From: Vibrio scophthalmi LMG 19158
Lineage (GTDB): Bacteria; Pseudomonadota; Gammaproteobacteria; Enterobacterales; Vibrionaceae
NCBI RefSeq assembly: GCF_000222585.1
Contig: NZ_AFWE01000223.1
Coordinates: 62,001 to 126,000 of the forward strand
DNA: 64,000 bases
Reading direction: 5' to 3'
The translations under genes were made by a program, and so were the position numbers. This document shows positions 17,904-27,700 of this stretch, in pieces. Within the stretch, counting starts at the first letter, position 1. The number at the start of each line of letters is the position of its first letter. Under the pieces are notes generated by a model that made no database searches, was not told where the DNA came from, and saw only the letters and a list, made by a program, of their open reading frames with translations.

Positions 17904-19751
17904 TTAGCAGCCGTAATGATGTTTGATGTATTGCTCAAATTGTTGACACATCATTTCACTCGACTGTTGATTGCTGGCTAAGGTTTGCGCGCCATCAATC
18001 ACGGTAATTTTCGCATTGAGATCCGCTGGAACGCCTTGAGGTCGGGGACTGGCGTGTGCCATTTTTTGTTGCTGAACCTGCCAAGCTTCTTCCGCGGATA
18101 AGTTACAAACATCCGCCAGATACTTAGCGTTGAACCCTTCGCCGGTTAGGCTTTCAATGGTCTCATTGTGCGTAAGGCTGTTGCCTGGACGCCAGTAATG
18201 TTGATTGAGTAATGGCCCAATAGCCGGATTGTCAGTGAGATAACCGTACTCTGCTAGCAAGTATGCGCGAGTTTGGTAGACCGCCATGTGTGCCAGCAAA
18301 TAGCCTTGATAAGAGCAGGCGGATTCATCCGACAACAAATGAGGGATCGCCAACAGTGGTCGAGGACTGCATGCTAAACCTAGAATGCGCTGCTCTGTTT
18401 CGCGGGCAAGTGTTGTAATGTTCTCGGCGGTTAATTCATCGTCACTTAACTGATATAACGCACGTTCAAAATAGGGCACAACCAAAATAGAGCGTTCTTC
18501 ATACGCTTTAAAAGGCTGGCGGCTTTTGGTCATGGCTTCAATTACAGAGTCGGGTACGACTTCCCCTTGATGGTTAAAGGCGTAACGTTTTAGCCAATCT
18601 GCATCGTTTAACAAGCTATCGCAGAACATTGATTGTGTTTCGGCGTACGCCATTGAGGTTGGGGCGAATTCAATTGAGAAACAAGGCGCGTTTTGCTTCA
18701 TATTAGCAAAGTGTGCTGCATGACCTCCTTCATGGAATAAGGTATTAATCCCGCTGTAGCCGCTGCCAACTTGGTCTGGTTTTGCATTGCTGGTGAAGTT
18801 AACTTTCGCCGCAATCCATTCGCCTTGGTCGTAAAATGAGGGCACAGGGCCATGGCAAAAACCGTTTTGATACTTTCCTTTACGGTCGAGTAAATCTAGC
18901 GTTAGTTCAGCGCCCGAGTAATCAATATTCAAACGACCGAACGAGTCGACCCAACGGCGAAGCGATTGAGAGAAAGGCACATAAGGATCGAGATCGCGCA
19001 TCGCATCACCGGAATAGGCGTAGACGAAGTTATGCCCCAGCAGCGCTTGGCGGCCTTTTTGTTCGCTTAGTGCCTGTAGGGCATCAAGGTTGCTTTGGCG
19101 GGTGCGCTGTTCAAAATCATCCAAAATGACAAACAGTTCATCACTGCTCATATGTTCCGTTTTTCGCACCGAATAATCGAAGTAGTTGGCAAAACCTTGT
19201 GCGCGTGCAAATTGGTTACGACGCTTAACCAAATCAATAAAGCCGTTTTGCAGTAGCCATTGTTCTAACTCAATAAAAGCTGAATGAGCGGATTGACGTA
19301 CTGCTTCGTTATTACTGGTGCGTACAGCCGCGGCAAGCACCGGTAGAGATCCTTCGACTTGCTCGCCATTGTCATTGATGTAATGCATCACGTGCGCTTG
19401 TTTTGCTTTAAACAACTCAGCTTCGAATTGGATTAAATCGGCTTGTTGTTGTGCGGTTTGAGGCTCTTCAATCGCATGTGATTCAAATACCGCTAGCCAA
19501 CCCGTCAGACCATGGGTGGTGGTGGATCGTTCATCAGCATTTTCGATGTTTTGCGCGAGCTCAAGTTGCTGTTTTACTTGCTTGAGGTTGTCAGCGCTGC
19601 TGAGAAATTGGCTCCATTGCGTCTGCGCTTTGGCCGCCGCGGGGTGATCGTCGCTTAGCCCCATGTAGGTATCCCAAAACCAGTCCTCTTTGGTGCGATG
19701 GATGACCAAATAGCGTGCATTGAGATCGTTGAGAAATTGTGTGGCAGTCAT
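17904..19751 (-). CDS. M3-family zinc oligopeptidase
   Basis: 615 residues. The zinc motif HEGGH lies at 340-344, inside TLFHEGGHAAHFANM, with the third ligand expected in SMAYAETQSMFCDS shortly after. The mostly helical, two-lobed layout suits M3/M2-type oligopeptidases that cut short peptides in the cytoplasm. No signal peptide is present. The Met at 19751 is chosen because AAGGA stands five bases before it; an upstream 33-residue extension of the frame looks random. It stands alone with a terminator behind. Substrate unknown. Confidence 0.88.
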   Translation of the reverse strand: MTATQFLNDLNARYLVIHRTKEDWFWDTYMGLSDDHPAAAKAQTQWSQFLSSADNLKQVKQQLELAQNIENADERSTTTHGLTGWLAVFESHAIEEPQTAQQQADLIQFEAELFKAKQAHVMHYINDNGEQVEGSLPVLAAAVRTSNNEAVRQSAHSAFIELEQWLLQNGFIDLVKRRNQFARAQGFANYFDYSVRKTEHMSSDELFVILDDFEQRTRQSNLDALQALSEQKGRQALLGHNFVYAYSGDAMRDLDPYVPFSQSLRRWVDSFGRLNIDYSGAELTLDLLDRKGKYQNGFCHGPVPSFYDQGEWIAAKVNFTSNAKPDQVGSGYSGINTLFHEGGHAAHFANMKQNAPCFSIEFAPTSMAYAETQSMFCDSLLNDADWLKRYAFNHQGEVVPDSVIEAMTKSRQPFKAYEERSILVVPYFERALYQLSDDELTAENITTLARETEQRILGLACSPRPLLAIPHLLSDESACSYQGYLLAHMAVYQTRAYLLAEYGYLTDNPAIGPLLNQHYWRPGNSLTHNETIESLTGEGFNAKYLADVCNLSAEEAWQVQQQKMAHASPRPQGVPADLNAKITVIDGAQTLASNQQSSEMMCQQFEQYIKHHYGC

Positions 19752-20033
19752 ATCAATCCTTGTTGTTGTCGCCCTGAAAACCGTGAAGCAAGATGAAATA
19801 GGGAGATCCCAGAGCCGTGATGTAGGTAACGCCGAGTTATTTGATAACATGCTGAGGGGCTAATGAGCAAATATTGTCTTAGCAGTGTAGGATGAAAACG
19901 GAAGGTTCAAAGAAGGAAAATAACGTGTGTTTACGGTGTACTTTAGTCAGTGTGCGATTTTTTGTGCTTGCAGTGATGAGGTGCGTATTGTGAGGAGAAA
20001 TTGTCGCTAAATCTACTCTAGCGACAATGTCAT

Positions 20034-20921
20034 TTAGTCTTCTGCCCAGTTAAATTTGCTTTCATCAATGCCATCTTTGGCTTCTTTGATGCGTTCGCGT
20101 CGGTAGCGCTCTTCATCACGCGCGGCATCAATTTCTTGCATGATGGTGGCGAGATCGGCCACGGTATCAACTTCGGTAAATTGACCGGTTAATTCAGTTT
20201 CAGGTGTTAAATCACCTTTCTCGAATATAGCCCACATTTCTTTGGCATATTCGGTGGTTTTTAGTTCTGGCGCAAACTGGCTGTAATAGTCGCGAATATT
20301 GTTGATATCACGGGTTAACATCCACTCTGCATTATTATTCGCTGCCGCATCGACCGCTTGTGGTAGGTCGATAATCACCGGACCTTGTTCATCAACCAGC
20401 ACGTTAAATTCAGATAAGTCACCGTGGATCAAACCCGCACACAGCATTTTGACCACATAGCCCATCATGGTTTTATGGTCGCGGAGTGCTTGCTCGGCGG
20501 ATAGCTCGACATCGTTCAGACGTGGGGCAACATAGCCTTCCTCATCGGTGACTAGCTCCATCAGTAAGACGCCATCAAAACAGCCATAAGGCACAGGGAC
20601 ACGTACACCGGCAGCGGCCAGCTTGTATAAAGCATCCACTTCCGCACTTTGCCACATCTTCTCTTGCTGTTCGCGACCAAAGCCAGATCCTTTTTCCATC
20701 GCACGAGCGCGACGGCTATTACGGACTTTGCGGCCTTCTCGGTAGGCCACGGCTTTTTTAAAGCTGCGCTGAGTTGCTTCCTTATAAACCTTGGCACAGC
20801 GGATCGTCTCACCGCAGCGTACTATGTACACTGAGGCTTCTTTGCCGCTCATTAACTGGCTGGTCACTTCATCGACCAAACCATCGTCAACTAGGGGCTG
20901 TATTCGTTTCGGTATTTTCAT
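20034..20921 (-). CDS. RIO1-type atypical serine kinase
   Basis: 295 residues. Family signs: MSGKEASVYIVRCG (nucleotide loop), CAKVYKE with the catalytic lysine, RKVRNSRRARAMEKGSGFGREQQE (flexible loop), AGVRVPVPYG, LIHGDLSEFNV (catalytic loop with Asp and Asn) and IIDLPQAVD (metal Asp). RIO kinases phosphorylate or remodel ribosome-related targets in eukaryotes and archaea; the bacterial members are little studied. The ATG at 20921 is preferred since homologues recalled from Pseudomonas begin MKTPKRI; an ATG at 20948 is possible. No strong ribosome binding site is visible. No neighbour suggests a target. Confidence 0.88.
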   Translation of the reverse strand: MKIPKRIQPLVDDGLVDEVTSQLMSGKEASVYIVRCGETIRCAKVYKEATQRSFKKAVAYREGRKVRNSRRARAMEKGSGFGREQQEKMWQSAEVDALYKLAAAGVRVPVPYGCFDGVLLMELVTDEEGYVAPRLNDVELSAEQALRDHKTMMGYVVKMLCAGLIHGDLSEFNVLVDEQGPVIIDLPQAVDAAANNNAEWMLTRDINNIRDYYSQFAPELKTTEYAKEMWAIFEKGDLTPETELTGQFTEVDTVADLATIMQEIDAARDEERYRRERIKEAKDGIDESKFNWAED

Positions 20922-20948
20922 GGCGTCGTTATACCCTAGTTCGCTCAT

Positions 20949-21527
20949 GGATGTAATACAAAGCTGATGAATGGATGAAATATCTAGCAAATTTTGTTCA
21001 AAACGACATCTGAAGTGTCACCAAAATTCACAAAGGATCACTTTGAATTGCACAATCAAGTAAAAACATGCAGTGAAAGTTAGCGTAATCGTTGATAAAT
21101 GCAGAGAAGTTGAAGAATGAGCCTTAGCGACGATGGTTCTGCATTCAGGGTGCTCAGAGCGAATGTTTGTAACCCTATGGCTAACATCAATACAGATGCG
21201 ATTTTGTCATGCGGGGAGAAAATAGATATCAACTTATTACTTACTGTCGATCTTTCTATTTTTACTGCATAGGAAATAGTCAAGGTTCAGGTTTAATAAG
21301 CGTGATCATGTCGTTGGTTAATCTTATGCGCAATATTTGTGATGTAAGATCAAGTTCCTTACTAATTATTTACTCAGTAACATTGGTGTGATTTAGTTAA
21401 CATTCAAAAATGGAAAAATCGCTAATCCTATACGTCTAAATCGAGACAAGTCATTCGATTATCACTCATCCTTGAGGCAAATCTAAGATTATCGCTCGTT
21501 CTTTAAATATTTATTTGGAGTTCGTGT
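20949..21527. other. Long intergenic region before the glucosidase operon
   Basis: About 580 AT-rich bases. A frame of 67 codons on the minus strand (21283-21080) has no ribosome binding site or family resemblance and is not called. A CRP-like site is at 21384-21405. The ribosome binding site of the glucosidase (TTTGGAG) is at the end. Confidence 0.4.
21384..21405 (+). promoter_or_regulatory. CRP (cAMP receptor) binding site
   Basis: TGTGATTTAGTTAACATT at 21387-21404 matches the consensus TGTGATCTAGATCACATT at 14 or 15 of 18 positions. It lies about 125 bases before the glucosidase start, a sensible place for activation of a sugar operon when glucose is low. Confidence 0.55.
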
Positions 21528-23114
21528 ATGCATCCGTGGGTTAAACAATCTGTTGTTTATCAAATCTACCCTCGTAGTTTTAATGATTCTAATTCTGATG
21601 GAATAGGTGACTTACAAGGAATTATTTGTAAGTTAGACTATTTATTAGAACTTGGCATCAATACCATCTGGTTAAGTCCTATTTATGAATCACCTTGCGA
21701 TGATAATGGTTACGATATTAGTAACTATCAAAGCATATTGAAAGACTTTGGCACCATGGAGGATTTTGACCAACTCCTTGCAGAATGTCATCGTCGTGAT
21801 ATTAAATTGGTTATGGATTTAGTTATAAATCATTGCTCTGATGAGCATAATTGGTTTATTGAATCTAAGAAGTCCCGTGATAACCCATATTCAGATTATT
21901 TTCATTGGGTTGATGAACCTAATAATTGGAAGTCAGTCTTTGGTGGTTCAGCATGGGAATGGAGCGAAGAGCGCAAACAATACTATTTGCATATTTTTAG
22001 CAAAAAACAGCCGGATCTTAATTGGTCGAATAAGGCATTGCGTGATGATATTAATGCCATGATCAAGTGGTGGTTGGATAAGGGTGTTGATGGTTTCAGA
22101 GTTGATGCTATTTCCTTCTTAGAAAAACCACAGGATTTCGCTGCTCTCCCTGATCAAGATGTGTTTGCCACGTTGCCGTGTAATAACGAGAAGATTGGCC
22201 ATGAATACATCCGTTCATTTATGGAGCAAATCCATCAAAGGGGGGCATTCTCTGTAGGAGAGATCAACGCAGTCGATACCGCAGAAGTGCTTCGCTATAC
22301 CTTACCTGAAAGGGGTGAGTTTCAAATGAGTATCGTCTTTGTGCCACCGGAAGTTGAGGTGTTTCACAGCGATTTGATTGGCTACTACAAGCAGCAAATC
22401 GAAAGACGAATTCAACTACAAGAACAGGGTGTTTGGGACGCGGTATTCCTTTCAAATCACGATAAGCCACGCCAAGTTTCCCTTTTTGGTGATGATGGTG
22501 AGTATTGGCAGCAATCAGCGAAAGCCCTTGCCGTATTAAACCTAACGCAATATGGCACGCCATTTTTATATCAAGGTGAAGAAATTGGCATGACCAATTG
22601 CTATTTCGACACTATCGAAAAATACAATGATATTGACACGGTTAACAAATATAACGAACTTATCGCGAAAGGACATACTAACTGCGAAGCGCTAGCAACA
22701 GTTAAGTTAGCCAGTCGAGATAATGCTCGAACACCAATGCAATGGACTAATGAACAATATGCTGGTTTTAGTCATGTTCAACCATGGTTAGATGTAAATA
22801 ATAATAAAGGTGAAATAAACGTAGCAGAACAACAAGGCAATTCATCCTCAATATTGAATTTCTATCGCAACCTATTGGCATTAAGAAAAGAGTCAAGCTG
22901 TTTGAAGTTTGGTCAAACAACGTTATTACCTTCTCATGACAAGGTGATTATGTTTGAGCGAAGTAATGAAAGCGAAAAATTCATTGTGGTAATAAATTTG
23001 AGTAATGAATCTCACGCAGTGAATTATGACTTTAGTCTTTTCGAAAATATATTAGGTCAAGATATTACAGATTCAATTGAACCATTTGGTTATTCAATTT
23101 ATCGAGGTGTGTAA
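21528..23114 (+). CDS. GH13 alpha-glucosidase (oligo-1,6-glucosidase/maltase type)
   Basis: 528 residues, cytoplasmic, (beta/alpha)8 barrel plus C-terminal beta domain. Conserved regions: VVYQIYPRSF at the start, DLVINHCSDEH, GVDGFRVDAISFL with the nucleophile Asp193, FSVGEINAVD with the acid Glu245, FLSNHDKPR with the transition-state Asp, and SRDNARTPMQW typical of this subfamily. It hydrolyses short alpha-glucosides. The residue following the nucleophile is Ala, not Val (usual in 1,6-specific enzymes) or Thr (1,4), so linkage choice is open. It shares the start codon base of the next gene, a sugar symporter, and forms an operon under a CRP-like site. Codons are AT-richer than neighbours. 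Confidence 0.9.
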   Translation: MHPWVKQSVVYQIYPRSFNDSNSDGIGDLQGIICKLDYLLELGINTIWLSPIYESPCDDNGYDISNYQSILKDFGTMEDFDQLLAECHRRDIKLVMDLVINHCSDEHNWFIESKKSRDNPYSDYFHWVDEPNNWKSVFGGSAWEWSEERKQYYLHIFSKKQPDLNWSNKALRDDINAMIKWWLDKGVDGFRVDAISFLEKPQDFAALPDQDVFATLPCNNEKIGHEYIRSFMEQIHQRGAFSVGEINAVDTAEVLRYTLPERGEFQMSIVFVPPEVEVFHSDLIGYYKQQIERRIQLQEQGVWDAVFLSNHDKPRQVSLFGDDGEYWQQSAKALAVLNLTQYGTPFLYQGEEIGMTNCYFDTIEKYNDIDTVNKYNELIAKGHTNCEALATVKLASRDNARTPMQWTNEQYAGFSHVQPWLDVNNNKGEINVAEQQGNSSSILNFYRNLLALRKESSCLKFGQTTLLPSHDKVIMFERSNESEKFIVVINLSNESHAVNYDFSLFENILGQDITDSIEPFGYSIYRGV

Positions 23115-24445
23115 TGGCAGTTTCACTTAAAGAAAAAGTGGGTTATGGGGTTGGTGATTTAGCGTGTAATATTATATTTCAAACCGTCATGGCCTATTTG
23201 ATGTTCTACTATACCGATATCGTATTTATCGATGCTGCGACAGTCGGTGTGATATTTTTAGTTGCTCGTATTATCGATGCCGTATCAGATCCTGTTATGG
23301 GTATGATCGTCGATAGAACGAATACTAAATATGGTCGTTTCAAGCCTTACTTACTATTTGGTTCTGTTGTCTTAGGTATCTCGGCTTTTGCTTGTTTTAC
23401 GATTCCTGCCGACATGACCATGAATGGTAAAATCGCTTATGCAGCGGTTACCTATATCATGCTTAGCTTGGCGTATACGTTGGTGAATATACCGTATTCA
23501 GCACTGACCTCTGCAATGTCGAATGATCCCGAAGAAAGAACTAAGATCACTGCAGTTCGCGTCATGTTCGCCGTGATTTCTGGGCTTGTTGTTGCTCAAA
23601 TTGGCGGATTGGTTGAGTTCTTCGGTGAAGGTGACAAGTTGTTGGGCTACCGCTATGCAATCGGCTTCGCAGCCCTACTTTCTACGGTACTGCTTTGGGT
23701 TACATTTGCGACAACCAAAGAGCGTCATGTCGTGGTCAGTGAGAAAGCGAACCATACAGTGAAAGAAGGATTGGCGGCTATTGCTCAGAATAGACCTTTA
23801 ATTGTGCTTTCTATCGTGTTCTTGTTGATTTTGACCGCGGGCTTTATCTCTTTCTCAGTCAATATCTATTTCTTAGAACATGCGATGCAGCGCCCTGATT
23901 TGATTGGTGCGTCGATTATGGTCGGTACCGTAACGACCTTCTTGGGGACGTTTATTGTTCCTCATACGACAAAACGCTTTGGCAAAAAGCCGACCGCAAT
24001 GGCCGCTATCATGGTGTATGGATTCATTCACCTGTTGTTTGTGGCTAACTTTTACACCATTAACTCGGTGGAAGTCTACTTCGTGATCATCGCGATCAAA
24101 GGTATTGTCAACGCTTACACTTGGGCGATGGGTTGGGCAATGCTGCCAGACACAATTGAATACGGCGAATACAAAACCGGTATTCGTGCCGAGGGTTTGG
24201 TTTACTCAAGTTTTAGCTTCTGTCAAAAATTGGGTATGGCATTGTCAGGCATTGTCACTGGTTTAGTGTTGGGCTGGTTTGGTTATGCGCCAGAAGTAGG
24301 GATCACTCAAGAGGCCGTGACTGGCGTTGTGGTGCTTTTTGGCTACATTCCACTGGCATTCTGTATTGCTGCAGGCCTAATTTTAAAATTCTATAACTTG
24401 TCTGAAACAGAGCACATGCAGATGCGTGAAACGTTAAGTTGCTAG
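23114..24445 (+). CDS. GPH-family sugar:cation symporter
   Basis: 443 residues with twelve predicted helices. The glycoside-pentoside-hexuronide class is recognised by GYGVGDLACNI near the N-terminus, the loop ARIIDAVSDPVMGMIVDRTNTKYGRFKPY, and WAMLPDTIEYGEYKTGIRAEG in the second half. Members such as MelB import sugars with Na+ or H+. It begins on TAATG, the last base of the glucosidase stop, so the two proteins are coupled: it would bring in the alpha-glucoside that the enzyme then splits. No dedicated repressor gene is adjacent. Confidence 0.9.
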   Translation: MAVSLKEKVGYGVGDLACNIIFQTVMAYLMFYYTDIVFIDAATVGVIFLVARIIDAVSDPVMGMIVDRTNTKYGRFKPYLLFGSVVLGISAFACFTIPADMTMNGKIAYAAVTYIMLSLAYTLVNIPYSALTSAMSNDPEERTKITAVRVMFAVISGLVVAQIGGLVEFFGEGDKLLGYRYAIGFAALLSTVLLWVTFATTKERHVVVSEKANHTVKEGLAAIAQNRPLIVLSIVFLLILTAGFISFSVNIYFLEHAMQRPDLIGASIMVGTVTTFLGTFIVPHTTKRFGKKPTAMAAIMVYGFIHLLFVANFYTINSVEVYFVIIAIKGIVNAYTWAMGWAMLPDTIEYGEYKTGIRAEGLVYSSFSFCQKLGMALSGIVTGLVLGWFGYAPEVGITQEAVTGVVVLFGYIPLAFCIAAGLILKFYNLSETEHMQMRETLSC

Positions 24446-24782
24446 TGATTTAAACATGAATTGATGGCTTTGCGATTGTCGTCAGGCTTCAATTATGTAC
24501 TCAACGTTTGATCTATAAGGCTAGGTTTTGTTCCTAGCCTTATTTTTTTATCAGGTGTTTGTGTGCCGAGTTTTCTGACGGCTCGCCGATTCAGTCAGAG
24601 CCCCTTGCTGACCATGGTCTAATTTCTCCCCCGTCAGCTCTCTTTTGATGTTCACGTTAAGCGTAATTATGTTGATTAACCCGGGCTATTTCGCAGAAAC
24701 AACCGACAAGTTAGAGTTGTATCAATAATTTACTTAACATTACGACGTTTTGTTTATCGTATGGATTGAAGGAGAGGGAGCG
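24446..24782. other. Intergenic region after the glucosidase operon
   Basis: Holds the operon terminator (24515-24549). Apart from AGGAGAGGGAG just before the next start no signal was recognised. Confidence 0.35.
24515..24549 (+). terminator. Terminator of the glucosidase operon
   Basis: ATAAGGCTAGG pairs with CCTAGCCTTAT around a 7-base loop, then seven T. Confidence 0.94.
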
Positions 24783-25139
24783 ATGAGTAAAAGTGTGCCT
24801 GTAGTAACGCTGCTACTGTTGATTATCGGTTATTTTAGTTATCAGCATTGGGTGGTTAAACCACAGTATATCGAGCAGCGCGCCAAAGGAATGGTGTTGC
24901 AGATTGCGTATGGTGAGAATTGGTTCAATCCACTTAGTCATAGTGAAGATAATCCGGTTTATCACACGACATTAACCATCAACAGCGCATTTGATGGTGT
25001 AGCGTATGCAGATGCGAGAATCGAATATGTTGATGATCAGAAGACAGTGTGTAAGCAGATCCGCTTTCAATTTTCAGTCGAGTCATTGAACGATTACCAT
25101 TTGTTGTCACAAACCGATTGTGCAATGGGCACTAGCTAA
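24783..25139 (+). CDS. Small membrane-anchored hypothetical protein
   Basis: 118 residues. One N-terminal helix (VPVVTLLLLIIGYFSYQHW) probably anchors a periplasmic domain of about 90 residues with two cysteines (VCKQ and TDCAMG), which could form a disulphide. No family recognised. The ATG at 24783 is chosen over 24750 because of the strong GGAGAGGGAG before it. The next gene is about 100 bases downstream on the same strand and may share the transcript. Confidence 0.65.
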   Translation: MSKSVPVVTLLLLIIGYFSYQHWVVKPQYIEQRAKGMVLQIAYGENWFNPLSHSEDNPVYHTTLTINSAFDGVAYADARIEYVDDQKTVCKQIRFQFSVESLNDYHLLSQTDCAMGTS

Positions 25140-25240
25140 AAGCGGATAAATTCGGAGGGGAACTTTGCCGTGTTTAGGGGTTTACAATTCTAGGTAGATA
25201 TCGCAATCTCAATGCTTCGCTTTTACAAGAGTTTGCATCA

Positions 25241-26059
25241 ATGTCTCCAGAATTGTCTTCACATAACATCAAATTTATTGCCTCTGATATGGATGGCACA
25301 CTGCTTGATGAATCGTCTCAGCTCGATCCTCAGTTTTTTGATCTTTATCGCCAACTCACCGAGCAAGGTATCATCTTTGCCGCCGCGTCCGGTCGCCAAT
25401 ACGCGAGTTTGAAACAAACATTTTTACCCATTCAAGATGAGATGATGTTCATCGCGGAAAATGGCACTTTTGTAATGCATAATGGGGTAGAGCTGTATAG
25501 TTGCCCATTAGATACCCGTACTGCGCGTGAAGTCGTGATCGCGGCGCGTGAGATAAAAGGCGCTTATACGGTGTTGTGTGGAAAAAATTCTGCCTATATT
25601 GAAACCCAAGATCCGATTGCGTTAGCAGAGTTGAGTAAGTACTACCATGCTTGTCAGTATGTGGAAGACTTGTTGGACGTTGACGATGAGTTTATTAAAG
25701 TCGCGATTTGTCATTTTGATAGTACTGAACAATTTGTCTTCCCAGCGATGAATGCAAAATTTGGCGCAACCAACCAAGTGGTAGTCAGTGGCCGAATTTG
25801 GCTTGATATTATGCATGCTGAGGCTTCGAAAGGCGCGGCAATAGAACATCTGCAAAAGACGCTTGGTTTTACTCATGAACAAACCATGAGCTTTGGCGAC
25901 TACTTTAACGATGTAGAGATGTTGAAGGCGAGTTACCACTCTTATGCCGTCGAAAATGCCCATCCAGAAGTGAAAAAACTAGCTCGTTTCCGAGCGCCGA
26001 GCAACATTGAAGCGGGTGTGATGCAAGTGCTCAAAAACACGGTGCTGAATCAGGCGTAG
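25241..26059 (+). CDS. Cof-type HAD-superfamily phosphatase
   Basis: 272 residues. HAD motifs: I, IASDMDGTLLDES (nucleophile and acid Asp); II, AASGRQ; III, the conserved lysine near EASKGAAI; IV, MSFGDYFNDVEML (metal Asp). The large C2-type cap between motifs II and III marks the Cof/YbiV group, which dephosphorylates sugar phosphates, pyridoxal phosphate or FMN with broad taste. The exact substrate cannot be assigned. A weak AAGAG lies before the ATG. Converges with the monooxygenase gene behind a hairpin. Confidence 0.9.
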   Translation: MSPELSSHNIKFIASDMDGTLLDESSQLDPQFFDLYRQLTEQGIIFAAASGRQYASLKQTFLPIQDEMMFIAENGTFVMHNGVELYSCPLDTRTAREVVIAAREIKGAYTVLCGKNSAYIETQDPIALAELSKYYHACQYVEDLLDVDDEFIKVAICHFDSTEQFVFPAMNAKFGATNQVVVSGRIWLDIMHAEASKGAAIEHLQKTLGFTHEQTMSFGDYFNDVEMLKASYHSYAVENAHPEVKKLARFRAPSNIEAGVMQVLKNTVLNQA

Positions 26060-26081
26060 CCACGCTTTTTGATGTTGAAAT

Positions 26082-26107
26082 CAATCCCTGCTTATTGGCA
26101 GGGATTG
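26082..26107. terminator. Shared hairpin between convergent genes
   Basis: CAATCCCTGC pairs with GCAGGGATTG around a 6-base loop. T-runs on both sides are poor, but its place between convergent genes suggests it ends both. Confidence 0.6.
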
Positions 26108-26123
26108 TTGTATTCGCAATAAT

Positions 26124-26414
26124 CTAACCGATGTGGGTCATCTTGTTTAGCGTAAAGCTAACAATCGCATCTTGCGTCGCTTGGACGTATTGAGCGATAT
26201 GTTCTGTGGCTAGGTGCGTTTGTAAATGTGCTTCTGACGTCCAGTTTTCGTAAAAGACAAAATGCGCAGGGTTTTGATTGTCCTGATGTAAATCGTAATT
26301 GATGCAACCTGCTTCTTTGCGTGTCGGCTCAATCAATTTCAGTAATTCATTTTTTACTAATTCAATTTTATCTGCATGTGCGACGATATTGGCCACGATG
26401 GTTAATTTGGTCAT
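26124..26414 (-). CDS. Antibiotic-biosynthesis-monooxygenase (ABM) domain protein, YgiN-like
   Basis: 96 residues, one dimeric alpha-beta ABM domain. Motifs: LTIVANIVAHADKIELVKNELLKLIEPTRKEAGCINYDLHQD and HFVFYENWTSEAHLQTH. Such proteins oxidise quinols or act on small reactive carbonyls. GAGGAG before the ATG fixes the start. The GlxA-type regulator lies about 200 bases upstream on the same strand and could control it. Confidence 0.85.
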   Translation of the reverse strand: MTKLTIVANIVAHADKIELVKNELLKLIEPTRKEAGCINYDLHQDNQNPAHFVFYENWTSEAHLQTHLATEHIAQYVQATQDAIVSFTLNKMTHIG

Positions 26415-26613
26415 CGACTACTCCTCAATTTATCTTTCTGCTCAAACTGTCAAAGCGATAACGGCTGGCCGACGCTCTGTTTTCGGTACTAAGCATAATC
26501 TTTGATGGGCCAATAGAAAACGTGCCTTCGCTTAAACCAGTTTCAAATAAAATTTGATAATCAGCCGGTGTTCCACTTGATGGTTCTCCTTGGGCCTGAG
26601 TGTCGGTGATCGT

Positions 26614-27552
26614 TTATGCTGAGCGATTGAACTGGGCGCGATATTGCTTGGGAGAGATGCCCACCACGCGGCGAAAATGATGGCGCATGCTCTCGGCATT
26701 ATTGAAGCCCGATTGCACGGCAAGTTGTTCAATACTGCCGTTATCACTCTCCAGTAGCCCTTTGGCTAACTCAGTGCGCTGTATGATTAGCCACTCTTGC
26801 GGCGTCAAATCCATACTGGCGCGAAATTTTCGATCAAAGGTCCTGCGTGACATATTGGCTTTTTCTGCCATCAAATCAATGCTGATGAACTGGTCCAGAT
26901 TGGTTCTCGCCCACTGTAGTGACTCTGAAAACTGGTTGGGCACTTGTAGCATTGGCGTATCGACAAATTGCGCTTGGCCACCATTTCGATGAGCTGAGAC
27001 CACTAAACGTTTTGCTACTTGGTTGGCAATGGTATAGCCAAAGTCTTGTCTTACCACAGCAAGACCGAGATCTAACCCTGCCGCGCTGCCCGCTGAGCAG
27101 CCATATTGACCATCAAACACATACAGTACATTACTGGCGTAGTTAACTTCTGGAAATCGTTCACGAAATCGCGCTTCAAACGCCCAGTGCGTGGTCGCTT
27201 GTTTACCATCAAGAAGACCCAGTTCACCGAGTAAAAATGCCCCAGAACAAAATGAAATGATGCGTTTATTTTGCTGCGCAAACCGCAGTACTTCGGTTTT
27301 TGTTTTTGGATCAATGTCAGCGGTGTGGGTTGGCCAACTGGGAATCACTAACATATCGTAATCAGTAAGATCAGTCACATGCTTGGTTTTCATCACGATA
27401 TCACCTGTCGTCGTGATGGCTTGGTCAACGAGATTGATGACCTCTGCCTCATACCAATGTTCAAATTCAGGTCGAGATAGCGCAAACATCTCAACCGCGC
27501 AACCCAGTTCGAAGAAGGAGATGTCGGGGTGTGAAAGTATCGCCACGCGCAT
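26614..27552 (-). CDS. GlxA-type transcription regulator (DJ-1/PfpI + AraC HTH)
   Basis: 312 residues. The N-terminal two thirds is a DJ-1/PfpI glutamine-amidotransferase-like domain with ISFCSGAFLLGELGLLDG, keeping the nucleophile-elbow cysteine. The last 100 residues form two AraC helix-turn-helix units (DLMAEKANMSRRTFDRKF, then IEQLAVQSGFNNAESMRHHFRRVVGISPKQYR). The type activates transcription in response to small metabolites, e.g. arginine or choline derivatives in Pseudomonas; the ligand here is unknown. ATG 27552 follows AAGGA with eight bases. A rhodanese gene is divergent and the ABM gene is downstream; both are plausible targets. Confidence 0.9.
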   Translation of the reverse strand: MRVAILSHPDISFFELGCAVEMFALSRPEFEHWYEAEVINLVDQAITTTGDIVMKTKHVTDLTDYDMLVIPSWPTHTADIDPKTKTEVLRFAQQNKRIISFCSGAFLLGELGLLDGKQATTHWAFEARFRERFPEVNYASNVLYVFDGQYGCSAGSAAGLDLGLAVVRQDFGYTIANQVAKRLVVSAHRNGGQAQFVDTPMLQVPNQFSESLQWARTNLDQFISIDLMAEKANMSRRTFDRKFRASMDLTPQEWLIIQRTELAKGLLESDNGSIEQLAVQSGFNNAESMRHHFRRVVGISPKQYRAQFNRSA

Positions 27553-27700
27553 GATTGTCATCCTTAACATGTCATTAACTTGGCTTGATATTAACGAACC
27601 TTGACTTGAAAGCCAATGGTGATGATGTGTTCAAAGATGAATAATGGTGGCAGGTAATTAAGCTAAACGATAATCGATAGACGAGACACAAGGAGAAGTT

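Noticed and set aside
21080-21283. 67-codon frame on the minus strand in the gap before the glucosidase
   Set aside because: No ribosome binding site, no family likeness, and residue make-up like random AT-rich DNA.
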